A stretch of DNA of 64,000 bases from Allobosea psychrotolerans (GTDB lineage: Bacteria; Pseudomonadota; Alphaproteobacteria; Rhizobiales; Beijerinckiaceae). Shown piece by piece: positions 53,284 to 61,977 of this stretch. The translations under genes were made by a program, and so were the position numbers. Under the pieces are notes generated by a model. That model made no database searches. It was not told the DNA's origin and saw only the letters and a program-made list of their open reading frames with translations. Numbering within the stretch: position 1 is the stretch's first letter; each line of letters starts with the position of its first letter. The stretch lies in assembly GCF_002917105.1 (NCBI RefSeq), contig NZ_PQFZ01000002.1:434001-498000 (forward strand), in the 5' to 3' direction.

Positions 53284-55038
53284 ATGACCGCCACCCTCCA
53301 GACCAGCCTCGCCGCGCTACGCAGCGATGACGAAGCCCGCCTCGCCGATCCGATCGCGATGGAGGTCTTCTCCAACCGGCTGCTCTCGATCACCGAGGAC
53401 ATGGGCAACACGCTCGTCCGCTCCTCCTTCTCGACCAATATCAAGGAGCGCAAGGACTGTTCGGTCGCGCTCTTCGACGGTGCCGGCCGGCTCGTCTGCC
53501 AGGCCTCGCATGTGCCATTGCATCTGGGCTCGCTGATGGGCAGCGTCACCGCGGTGCTGAAGGCCTGCCCGGTGGCGCGCATGCGCGATGGCGACGCCTT
53601 CATCTGCAACGATCCCTATCTCGCCGGCGGCACCCATATGCCGGACATCTCGATCGTCACCCCGGTGTTCATCGACGGAGCTTTGCGTTTCTTCGCGGCC
53701 AATATCGGCCATCATTCCGATGTCGGCGGCTCGGTTCCCGGCTCGATCTCGGGTACGGCGCGCTCGATCTTCGAGGAGGGCCTGCGCATCCCGGTGATCC
53801 GGATCGTGCGCGCCGGCGAGCTCGATGAGGATCTGCTCAATCTCGTCTCGCAGAATTCGCGCGAGGCCGAGGAACGCTCGCTCGATCTCAAGGTCCAGAT
53901 CGCCACGAACGAACGCGGCAAGCGCCTGTTGCTGGCCCTCTCGCTTCAGATGGGGTTAGCCGCGATGACGGGCGCGATCGACGATCTGCTCGCCTATACC
54001 GCGCGACGCCTGCGCAACCGCATCCGCGACATGCAGGACGGCCAGGCGAGCTGCATCGCCTGGCTCGACGATGACGGGCTCGGCGGCGATCCCGTGCCGA
54101 TCCAGGCCAATGTCACGGTGCAAGGCGAAAGACTGATCCTGGATTTCAGCGGCAGCGCTCCCCAGGCGCGCGGCGCGATGAACGTCGCCGAAAGCGCGCT
54201 GCTGGCGACCTGCTACTACGCGGTCAAGACGCTGCTCGACCCCGAGCTTCTGCCCAATAGCGGCATGTTCGCCTGCGTCGAGGTTTCCGCTCCGCCCGGC
54301 AGCATCGTCAACCCCGCCTACCCGGCTCCGGTCGGGGCGCGCTCGATCACCTGCAACAAGGTGGCGCGCGCCCTGTTCGGCGCCTTCGCCCAATTGCTCC
54401 CAGCGGAGCGGGCGATGGCCTCTTCGCAGGATGTCGTGCCGGTCATCATCTTTTCCGGCCAGCGCCGGCGCGACGACGGCACCTTCGTCTATCTGGAATC
54501 GATGGGCGGAGGCGCTGGCGCGCGCCATGACGGCGACGGCATGGACGGCGTCCATGTCCATATCACCAACACCTCGAACCTGCCGGCCGAGGCGTTGGAG
54601 AACGAATACGCGCTGTTGGTCGATGAATACGCGCTGGTCGAGGATTCCGGCGGCGCAGGGCGCCATCGCGGCGGGCTCGGCATCGCTCGCCAGATCTCGG
54701 CGACGCGCGACGGCATCGTCTTCTCCGCCCGCTCGGACGGCCACCGCGCCGGCGCTCCCGGCCTGTTCGGCGGGTGTGACGGCCGCACCGCCCGGCTGCG
54801 GCGCAATCCGGGTACGGCGCATGAGGAGGAGCTCTCCTCGAAGATCTCCAATCTCGAGCTCAGGGCGGGCGATTCGGTGCGATTGGAGACGCCGGGCGGT
54901 GGCGGCTTCGGCTCGCCGGCCGAACGCGAGCTCAAGGCCCTGGCCCAGGACATCCGTTCCGGCAAATGCTCGCGGAGCGCAGCCGAGCGCGACTATGGCA
55001 CAGAGCGCGTGACGCAGGCGCTGGCCCTAGTGCACTGA
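53284..55038 (+). CDS. hyuB: Hydantoinase B/oxoprolinase family protein
   Basis: The 584-residue protein has the HyuB features MEVFSNRLLSITEDMGNTL, RSSFSTNIKERKDCS, CNDPYLAGGTHMPDI and GHHSDVGGSVPGS. A GTG overlapping the hyuA stop is an alternative start. With HyuA it forms the ATP-dependent ring-opening enzyme. It is followed by a binding-protein gene that probably imports the substrate. Confidence 0.93.
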   Translation: MTATLQTSLAALRSDDEARLADPIAMEVFSNRLLSITEDMGNTLVRSSFSTNIKERKDCSVALFDGAGRLVCQASHVPLHLGSLMGSVTAVLKACPVARMRDGDAFICNDPYLAGGTHMPDISIVTPVFIDGALRFFAANIGHHSDVGGSVPGSISGTARSIFEEGLRIPVIRIVRAGELDEDLLNLVSQNSREAEERSLDLKVQIATNERGKRLLLALSLQMGLAAMTGAIDDLLAYTARRLRNRIRDMQDGQASCIAWLDDDGLGGDPVPIQANVTVQGERLILDFSGSAPQARGAMNVAESALLATCYYAVKTLLDPELLPNSGMFACVEVSAPPGSIVNPAYPAPVGARSITCNKVARALFGAFAQLLPAERAMASSQDVVPVIIFSGQRRRDDGTFVYLESMGGGAGARHDGDGMDGVHVHITNTSNLPAEALENEYALLVDEYALVEDSGGAGRHRGGLGIARQISATRDGIVFSARSDGHRAGAPGLFGGCDGRTARLRRNPGTAHEEELSSKISNLELRAGDSVRLETPGGGGFGSPAERELKALAQDIRSGKCSRSAAERDYGTERVTQALALVH

Positions 55039-55108
55039 TCGTCAAGAACACGGTGCGCGCGGCTGGGCCTTGCGCCCCTCCCGGCTCCGAACACGACAAA
55101 GGAGCGGG

Positions 55109-56653
55109 ATGATGAACGAGATGACGATGCGGCCGAGCCGCCGGGCTTTCCTGGCGGGCGCAGCGGCCTTCGCCGGCAACCTTGCCGGGCCGGGCGCGAT
55201 CAGGGCGGCACGCGCGCAGGGCAAGGACATGCTGCGCTTTGCCCTGTCGAGCTATCCGTCGAGCTTGCGTCCGTTCCAGCACGCCGGCACCAGCGCCGGC
55301 GCCGTCAAGCTGATGATCCATCGCGGGCTCGTCGGCTACGACGCCACCGGCAAGCTTCGCGGCGAGATCGCCGAAAGCTTTCGCGCCGATGGCGAGCGCG
55401 CCTATGTCTTCGAGCTGCGCGAGAACGCCAGATTCCACAATGGCGATCGCGTCACCGGCGAGGATGTGAAGTTCACGATCGAGCAGATCGCCGGCGCGAA
55501 ATCGACCGCCTATCTCAAGGCCGCCTACGAGATCGTCGAACAGGTCGAGGTCAAGGGACGCAGCGTCCGCATCCTGCTGAAGGCCCCCTCCGCCACATTC
55601 CCCTTCCACCTCGCCAGCTTCAACGCGCCGATCATCTCGGCGAAATCGAGCGATGCGGAGGCGATCGGCTGCGGCCCCTATCGCATCACCGAGATCGAGC
55701 GCGGCACCCGGATGGATCTCGCCGCCTTCGACGGCTATTTCCGCCCCGGCTTTCCGAAGACGCCCAAGCTGCGATGCATCGCCTATGCCGACGAGAACCT
55801 GCGCGTCGCGGCACTCCAGGCCGGCGATGTCGATCTGATCGAGTATGTGCCCTGGCAAAGCATGGCGGCGATCGGCGCCAATCCGGCCCTGAAGCTCGAC
55901 GCGACGGACGGCCCCTTCATGGGCCTCGTCTTCAACACCAGGCAGGGCCCCTTCGCCAATCCCAAATTGCGCCAGGCCGTGGCCTATGCGGTCAACCGGG
56001 CCGATGTGGTCAAGGCCGCCTTCTTCGGCCATGGCACGCCGATGGAAGGGTTGCCGATCGTCCCGAACTCACCCTTCTTCGACGCGGCGCGCGAGGCGCA
56101 TTGGAAACAGGACGTCGCCAGGGCAAAGCAGCTCCTGGCCGAGGCCGGAATGCCGGACGGCTTCCAGACCACCCTGCTCTCCTCGGCGCAATACGGCATG
56201 CACAAGGACACGGCGGAGGTGGTGCAGCAGAGCCTCGCCGCGGTCGGGATTCGCGCCACGCTGCAATTACCCGACTATGCGACGCGCCTCCAGCTCGGCA
56301 ATCGCGGCCAGTACGAGCTCGCCGTCGTCGGTTATGCGCTCGACTATGAGGACCCCGACGCGATGTCGAGCTTTCTCGCCGGCAGCTCTCCCTCCTATCA
56401 GCGCTCCTTCGGCTTCGAGAACAAGGCCATTGCCGAGTTGCTGGCCAAGGGCCGGGCCGAGCTCGATCTCGCCGCGCGGAAGGCGACCTATGACGAGATG
56501 ATCCGGCTCGCGCTCGCGGAGGCGCCGATGGTCGGACTCGCCTGGCGTTCGCAGGGTTATGCCTTCCGGCGGGAGGTCTCAGGCTTTCGCAGCCTGCCCG
56601 GCTCGCTCTCCTTCTACTCGCCGGTCACCATCGAGGAGGCGCGCCTGGTTTGA
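55109..56653 (+). CDS. Family-5 ABC substrate-binding protein, Tat-exported
   Basis: The 514-residue protein has a twin-arginine signal (RPSRRAFLAGAAAFAGNLAG) and SBP_bac_5 features (YVFELRENARFHNGDRVTGE, AIGCGPYRI). AAAGGAGCGGG gives a strong ribosome-binding site. It follows hyuB by 70 bases and probably binds the compound that HyuAB opens. No permease or ATPase genes are present here, so it must use components encoded elsewhere. Confidence 0.92.
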   Translation: MMNEMTMRPSRRAFLAGAAAFAGNLAGPGAIRAARAQGKDMLRFALSSYPSSLRPFQHAGTSAGAVKLMIHRGLVGYDATGKLRGEIAESFRADGERAYVFELRENARFHNGDRVTGEDVKFTIEQIAGAKSTAYLKAAYEIVEQVEVKGRSVRILLKAPSATFPFHLASFNAPIISAKSSDAEAIGCGPYRITEIERGTRMDLAAFDGYFRPGFPKTPKLRCIAYADENLRVAALQAGDVDLIEYVPWQSMAAIGANPALKLDATDGPFMGLVFNTRQGPFANPKLRQAVAYAVNRADVVKAAFFGHGTPMEGLPIVPNSPFFDAAREAHWKQDVARAKQLLAEAGMPDGFQTTLLSSAQYGMHKDTAEVVQQSLAAVGIRATLQLPDYATRLQLGNRGQYELAVVGYALDYEDPDAMSSFLAGSSPSYQRSFGFENKAIAELLAKGRAELDLAARKATYDEMIRLALAEAPMVGLAWRSQGYAFRREVSGFRSLPGSLSFYSPVTIEEARLV

Positions 56654-56817
56654 GCTGAGCGCACAGAATATCCGGATCCGCGTCCAGGCTCCGTAAAACC
56701 TCATTGCGGCGGGCAAGGCGGCAACGCAATCTAGCTCGACTCGCGCTGCGGCCTCGGATTGCTCCGTCCCCCGCCATGGCGGGACCATATGTCGGGGCAA
56801 CGCGCTAGGGATTAACC

Positions 56818-57525
56818 ATGGACAGCTCGGCGCTTGACCGGCATCGCCAGCGCTGGCTGCCGATCCGCTATGTGCGGGCGAGACCGCGCCTGTTCCTTTG
56901 CGCGGCGCTGGCGGTTCTGGTGGGCTTGCTCTTGCCCGAGTCCTGGCGGCCGACGACGCGGGCGCTGGTGGCTTGGAATGCGGGGACGATCGCCTTCCTC
57001 TGCAGCATCATCGTGATGATGCTGCGCGCCACGCGCGCGACGATACGTCGTAACGCGGCCCTGCAGGATGAAGGCCAGTTCCTGATCCTGTCCCTGGCGA
57101 TCCTGGCAGCGATCGCCAGCATCGGCGCCATCGTGGCCGAGCTCGGCTCGGTCAAGGATGCCGTCGGGATCGTGAAAGGGCTCCATCTCGGCCTGGCCTT
57201 CCTCACGATCGTCTCGGCCTGGGGCTTCGTCCATGTGATGTTCGCGCTGCATTATGCGCACGAGTATTTCGACGAGTGGCGAACCCATCCGGATGCGAAG
57301 CCACAAATGCGCGGCGGTCTCGACATTCCCGGCAACGAAGAATGCCCCGACTATTTGGATTTCCTCTATTTTTCCTTCGTCATCGGCGTGGCCACGGCGA
57401 CGGCCGACATCAACATCGCCTCCCGTTCGATCCGCCGGGCGGCGCTGGTTCACTGCGTCCTGGCCTTCTTCTTCAACCTGGCCATTCTCGGCCTGACCAT
57501 CAACATCGCCGCCAGCCTGATTTAA
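56818..57525 (+). CDS. DUF1345 membrane protein
   Basis: The 235-residue protein has about five to six membrane spans and the DUF1345 signature: HVMFALHYAHEYF, GGLDIPGNEECPDYLDFLYF and a following SFVIGVATATAD. Function is unknown. The gene stands alone between the binding-protein gene and a repeat, 165 bp from its left neighbour, and may be unrelated to the catabolic genes around it. Confidence 0.88.
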   Translation: MDSSALDRHRQRWLPIRYVRARPRLFLCAALAVLVGLLLPESWRPTTRALVAWNAGTIAFLCSIIVMMLRATRATIRRNAALQDEGQFLILSLAILAAIASIGAIVAELGSVKDAVGIVKGLHLGLAFLTIVSAWGFVHVMFALHYAHEYFDEWRTHPDAKPQMRGGLDIPGNEECPDYLDFLYFSFVIGVATATADINIASRSIRRAALVHCVLAFFFNLAILGLTINIAASLI

Positions 57526-57532
57526 GCCGTTT

Positions 57533-57597
57533 CCAATCCAATCTGCTCGAAAACGGCTCCAAGCACTTGGTTCGATGCGCATTCTTCACGTGAGCCG
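57533..57597 (-). repeat. Interspersed repeat, copy E (right half)
   Basis: On the minus strand it reads GGCTCACGTGAAGAATGCGC, and continues into GCCGTTTTCGAGCAGATTGG and GGAAACGGC, matching the right half of the copy at 59311. GCCGTTT pairs with AAACGGC, again a hairpin with different arm sequence. Confidence 0.6.
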
Positions 57598-57759
57598 ACC
57601 CTAGTCCGCGAGCCATGCGGCCGCCACCACCCGTGTGCCCTCTCGCAAGCAGCACACCAGATCGGTTGCCATGGCCGGCACCTCGGTTCCGCGCCTGCCG
57701 CATGGCGCAGGGTGTCCGGCCATGTCAGAACGCGGTGTGGACAGGGAGAATCTGAGCGC

Positions 57760-59304
57760 ATGTACGACGTGATCGTGGTGGGCGCCGGCTCGGCCGGGGC
57801 GCCGCTGGCCGCCCGGCTTTCGGAGGATCCGAACCGCCGCGTGCTGCTACTGGAGGCCGGGCGCGACTGGCGCGCCACCGAGGCGCCGCACGCGCTGCGC
57901 AGCGCCAACATCATCCCGTTCATGCACGATCCGGCGCATCAGGCGCAATGGCAATGGCCGGAGTTGACGACCCGCCGGACCGCGGCGCAGGAGCCGCGTT
58001 TCTACTGGCGCGGCCGGGCGCTCGGCGGCTCCTCCACGGTCAACGCGCAGATCGCCATTCGCGGCGTCGCGGAGGTCTTCGACACCTGGGCTGAGTATGG
58101 CTGCGAAGGCTGGTCCTCGGAGGATGTGCTACCGGTCTTCGATGCGATCGAAGGCGATCCGCAGGCCGGCACCGCCGGCCCCTTGCCGGTGTATCGCGCG
58201 CCGGAAAGCAGCTGGGGCCATGTCGACCTCGCCTTCCGCGATGCGGCTCTGGCTGCCGGCTATCCCTGGCTCGGCAACCTCAACGCGCTGCAGGGCGAAG
58301 GGATCGCGACCAACCCGATCAACTCCCGTGACGGCGCGCGCATCTCCACCAACGACGCCTATCTGGAGCCGGTGCGGGGACGCGCAAATCTGGAGATCCG
58401 TGGCGACGCCATGGTCGACAGGATCCTGTTCGACGGCCATCGCGCCCGTGCTGTGCAGGTCCGCTTTGCCGGCGAGGAGTGGACGCAGATCGAGGGCCGC
58501 GAGATCGTGCTGTGCGCCGGCGCGATCCACAGCCCCACCATCCTGATGCGCTCAGGGCTCGGCCCGGCCGCGCAACTGGCGGCGCTGGGAATTCCCGTGC
58601 TGCGCGACCAGCCTTTTGTGGGGCGCAACCTGATGGACCATCCGGTGCTGCGCCTCAGCCTGGCCCTCAAGCCCGGCTTCGTCGCGCATGATCCCGATGC
58701 CCGCCACACCAATTGCTGCCTGACCTATAGCAGCGGCCTCGGCGGCGGCGGCCGGCGCGACATGATCATGGTCGCATACAACCATCGCGGCTTCGTGGGC
58801 GCCATGCCCGGGCCAGGCGGAGGGGTGGGCGTATCGCTCTACGATGCGTTCTCGCGCGGCGAATTGCGCCTGAGCTCGGCCGACCCCGACGCCAATCCTA
58901 TCGTCGACGAGAACATGCTGGCCGACCCGCGCGACCGGCTGCGCATGCGCGACGCGGTGCGGCGGCTGGCCGCGCTCGCCGAGCAGCCGGCCCTGCGCGC
59001 GGTCTGCGACGACATTCGCTTCTGCGAGACCCCGCTCAGCCCGGCCGAGGCGGCAACCTTGCCGGAGGCCGAGCTCGATGCGCTGATGCTGCAGGAGGCC
59101 AGCGACATCCAGCACGCCGCCGGCACCTGCCACATGACCGCCTATCACGACCCGCGCGGCGTGGTGGACCCGGATCTGCGGGTGCGCGGCGTCGAGGGAC
59201 TTAGGGTCGCCGACGCCTCGATCATGCCGACGGATTGCCGGGCGAACCTGCACTTCACCTGCGTGATGATCGGCGAGGCCCTGGCGCGGCGGATGCGCGC
59301 CTAG
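57760..59304 (+). CDS. GMC-family FAD oxidoreductase
   Basis: The 514-residue flavoenzyme has the FAD-binding start VIVVGAGSAGAPLAARL, the GMC signature RGRALGGSSTVNAQI, GAIHSPTILMRSGLGP and the catalytic His region HAAGTCHMT, then ADASIMPTDCRANLHFT. It is an alcohol or choline-dehydrogenase-like enzyme. The usual C-terminal TAN is TDCRAN here. It lies between two repeat copies in the catabolic region; the substrate is unknown. Confidence 0.92.
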   Translation: MYDVIVVGAGSAGAPLAARLSEDPNRRVLLLEAGRDWRATEAPHALRSANIIPFMHDPAHQAQWQWPELTTRRTAAQEPRFYWRGRALGGSSTVNAQIAIRGVAEVFDTWAEYGCEGWSSEDVLPVFDAIEGDPQAGTAGPLPVYRAPESSWGHVDLAFRDAALAAGYPWLGNLNALQGEGIATNPINSRDGARISTNDAYLEPVRGRANLEIRGDAMVDRILFDGHRARAVQVRFAGEEWTQIEGREIVLCAGAIHSPTILMRSGLGPAAQLAALGIPVLRDQPFVGRNLMDHPVLRLSLALKPGFVAHDPDARHTNCCLTYSSGLGGGGRRDMIMVAYNHRGFVGAMPGPGGGVGVSLYDAFSRGELRLSSADPDANPIVDENMLADPRDRLRMRDAVRRLAALAEQPALRAVCDDIRFCETPLSPAEAATLPEAELDALMLQEASDIQHAAGTCHMTAYHDPRGVVDPDLRVRGVEGLRVADASIMPTDCRANLHFTCVMIGEALARRMRA

Positions 59305-59310
59305 ATGTAA

Positions 59311-59410
59311 GCATTTTCGAGCGAAGTGGACGCCGGCTCGCGTAAAGACAACGCATAGAGACAAGGAGCTGGAGCGGTTCAACGCTCCGATGGGATCGGA
59401 AACCGCTCCG
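59311..59410 (+). repeat. Interspersed repeat, copy D (full length)
   Basis: The left part is GCATTTTCGAGCGAAGTGGA. The hairpin arms are GGAGCGGTT (59371-59379) and AACCGCTCC (59401-59409). Both arms differ from copy A (GAGAGCAATT/AATTGCTCTC) while keeping perfect pairing. It lies between the convergent GMC and M20 genes. Confidence 0.8.
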
Positions 59411-59437
59411 GAACGAGGGCGTGCACTGCCCCGGCGC

Positions 59438-60815
59438 TCAAGGCGCCCGCAGCTGGCCGAGCTCGTGCAGCAGCGCGGCCCCGGTGCGCAGCCCGCTATA
59501 GAAGCAGTCGAGCGTCAGGTTCTCGTTGGGGCGCGTGGTTCGCCTCGTCGGGATTCGCATAGGGCGTGACGAAGGCGGGCATGCCGAGGATCTTGGTGAA
59601 GACATAGCCCGGCAGGCTGCCGAAGCCGGCGGGGATCAGCAGCGGCTCGACGCCTTGCGCGGCGACGAAGGCCCGGCGCAGCACCGGAGTGAAGGGCGAG
59701 GCGATCGGCGTCTTGGAAGGCTGCATGCCCTTCTCCGCCGCGATGAACTCGACCTCCGGCGCGTGCCTGGCGACATGGGCCGCGATCTTGCGCAGGATGT
59801 CTTCCGGATCCTGCGCCCCCACCAACCTGACATCGCATTTCACGAAGGCCTCGTTGGGTAGCACCGTCTTGGAGCCGGGCCCGCCATAGCCGCCGTGGAA
59901 GCCGTTGATGGTCAAGGTCGGGCGGAAGCAGAGACGATCATAGAAGGGCCGCTCCGCCGGCGCGTCGAGCCGTGCGAGCCCGAGGCTGTGCTTGAACGCC
60001 TCGATGTCGAGCGGCAGCCGCTCGATCGCGGCGAGCTCCTCCGGTGAAGGGGGCTCGACGCCGTCATGGAAGCCTTCGATGGTGATCTCGCCAGCCTCGT
60101 TCTTCATGGTGCCGAGCAGATGCACCAGCGTCCAGATCGGGTTGGGCACGACGCCGCCGAAATTGCCGGAATGCACGTCGCGACTGGCATGGCGGCAGCG
60201 CAGCTCGAAGGATGCCACGCCGCGCGAGCCGAACTTGATCGCGGCCGCCCCGCTGGCATGGCGCGGACCGTCGGCGGTCACCGCGAGATCGGCCTTCAGC
60301 ACCTCCCTATTGGCGCGCACGAAGCCGGCGATGTTCGGGCTGCCGATCTCCTCTTCGCCTTCCAGCATCAGGATGACGTTGCAGGGCAGAGTACCATGCA
60401 CCTTGATATGGGATTCGATCGCCAGGATCTGCGCGAAATGCTGGCCCTTATTGTCGCCGACACCACGTGCATAGAGACGCCCGTCGCGGATGGCGGGCTC
60501 GAAGGGTGGCGACAGCCATTTCTCGAGCGGATCGGGCGGCTGCACGTCGTAATGGCCGTAGAGCAGCACGGTCGGCTTGCCCGGCGCCTTCTCCCAGCGC
60601 GCGACGACCATGGGGTGCCCCTCGGTCGGCATCAGGCTGGTCTCGAGCCCGATATCGCTCAGCATCTCCACCAGCAGAGCCCCGACTTCGGCGATGCCGA
60701 TATTTTCGGCGCTGATGCTGGGGTGGCGAAGATAGGCGATCAGGCGATCGAGGAAACTCGCTCGGTTCGTCTCGATATGCTCGAAAACCGCAGCCAGCGC
60801 ATCGGAGGAAGGCAT
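59438..60815 (-). pseudogene. M20-family dipeptidase with a one-base frameshift near the C-terminus
   Basis: The main frame gives an M20 peptidase (VLLYGHYDVQPPDPLEKW, LYARGVGDNKGQHFAQ, LEGEEEIGSPN, HSGNFGGVVPNP). At a run of four G (59528-59531, plus strand) the frame ends in NHAPQREPDARLLL-stop. Removing one base gives NHAPNENLTLDCFYSGLRTG and a normal end at 59438, 458 residues in total. The lost part includes the last conserved helix. It may be a sequencing error or a recent mutation. Substrates would be dipeptides or N-carbamoyl/acyl amino acids, which fits a hydantoin-like pathway. Confidence 0.88.
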
Positions 60816-61143
60816 GACTTTGTCCCTGACTGAGAAGGATAGGCCTGAAGGCGCAGAACGCCTCATCACTTGTTTCTGGATAGTTGAGCCCGATGCTTGA
60901 TGAAACGGTTTATCGGGGTGCCGGCATCTTTCGCACGGCATCCTTCGCCTCTCCAAAAGCCTCTCGGGCCTCGCTGGAGAGGCCCGCGCCGGAGCCAATT
61001 CGCCGCCCTTTCTAACAGCGCCAGACGATTCGGCGCTGCGCGCGCCCCGATCCGGGCATCCGAAGAAAACTGATCAGCACGGCCAGAGGAGGCATTGACC
61101 TCCCCGCGGCTTTCATCATAGCGTATCAAATAACAAAATGATG
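60816..61143. other. Divergent intergenic region between the M20 and IclR genes
   Basis: No gene is supported. The right end (about 61115-61143) is AT-rich and contains AATGATGTTTCATT, next to the palindrome at 61144, so it is the probable iclR promoter region. The left part shows only antisense frames. Confidence 0.45.
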
Positions 61144-61158
61144 TTTCATTAAATGAAA
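61144..61158. promoter_or_regulatory. 15-bp perfect palindrome, likely IclR operator
   Basis: TTTCATT-A-AATGAAA matches the size and symmetry of IclR sites (E. coli IclR binds TGGAAAT-N-ATTTCCA). It lies just upstream of the regulator's start and suggests autoregulation and control of the hydantoinase gene that follows. Confidence 0.6.
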
Positions 61159-61178
61159 TGAAACACAGAGGAACGCCC

Positions 61179-61973
61179 TTGTCGACCAAGCCCGATCCAG
61201 ATGCGGCCAAAGCCGCACCGGCCGGCACCAGCACGCTCGATCTCGCCTTGCAGGCGGTCGAGTACCTGGTGCAGCAGAGCCGTCCGGCCGCGCTGGCGCA
61301 GATCGCCGGTGCGCTGGGGGCATCGAAAGCCACGATCTACCGGCATCTGGTGACACTGCAGCGCCACGGCTTCGTCCGGCAGGATGCCGAGACCGGTCGT
61401 TACGAAGCCGGCATCAAGCTGATGATGCTGGGCGAGTCGCTGCGGCAGCGCTTCGACATCGTCAGCGCCGCCCGCGAGGAGCTGATGACCCTGCGCGATC
61501 GCACCGGCCAGGCCGTCACGGTCTGCGCCGCGATCGACGCCGAGCTGATCGTCCTCGAACTGATCCAGGGCCGCACGCTCATCGAATTCTCCACGCGCCC
61601 CGGCACGCGGCTCGCCTTCCATGCCAGCGCGCATGGCAAGATCTGGCTCGCCTTCGGCTCGCAGGAGCGCACTGCCGCCATTGCCAATGGCGAGCTCAAG
61701 GCCTGGACGCCGGCGACGATCACCACGCGGGAGGCCCTGCTCGCCGATCTCGAGGCCGTACGCGAACGCGGCTGGGCGACCGCACCCGACGAGGTCATCA
61801 CCGGCGTCAACACGCTCGCCGCCCCCGTCTTCGACCATCGCCAGATCCTGGTCGGCTCGATCGCCATCGTCGGCGCGACACAGTTCATCCCTCCCGTCCC
61901 CGATCCCGAACAGATCCGCGAAGTCGTCGGCAGCGCCGCACGCATCTCGCGGGGATTGACCTGGAAAGACTGA
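61179..61973 (+). CDS. IclR-family transcription regulator
   Basis: The 264-residue regulator has an N-terminal winged HTH (about 15-75, LAQIAGALGASKATIYRHL) and a C-terminal IclR effector domain (about 90-255). The TTG at 61179 is chosen because AGAGGA precedes it; an ATG at 61158 would overlap the palindrome and lacks a ribosome-binding site. It is four bases upstream of a hydantoinase A gene and is likely its regulator. Confidence 0.9.
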   Translation: MSTKPDPDAAKAAPAGTSTLDLALQAVEYLVQQSRPAALAQIAGALGASKATIYRHLVTLQRHGFVRQDAETGRYEAGIKLMMLGESLRQRFDIVSAAREELMTLRDRTGQAVTVCAAIDAELIVLELIQGRTLIEFSTRPGTRLAFHASAHGKIWLAFGSQERTAAIANGELKAWTPATITTREALLADLEAVRERGWATAPDEVITGVNTLAAPVFDHRQILVGSIAIVGATQFIPPVPDPEQIREVVGSAARISRGLTWKD

Positions 61974-61977
61974 AGCC

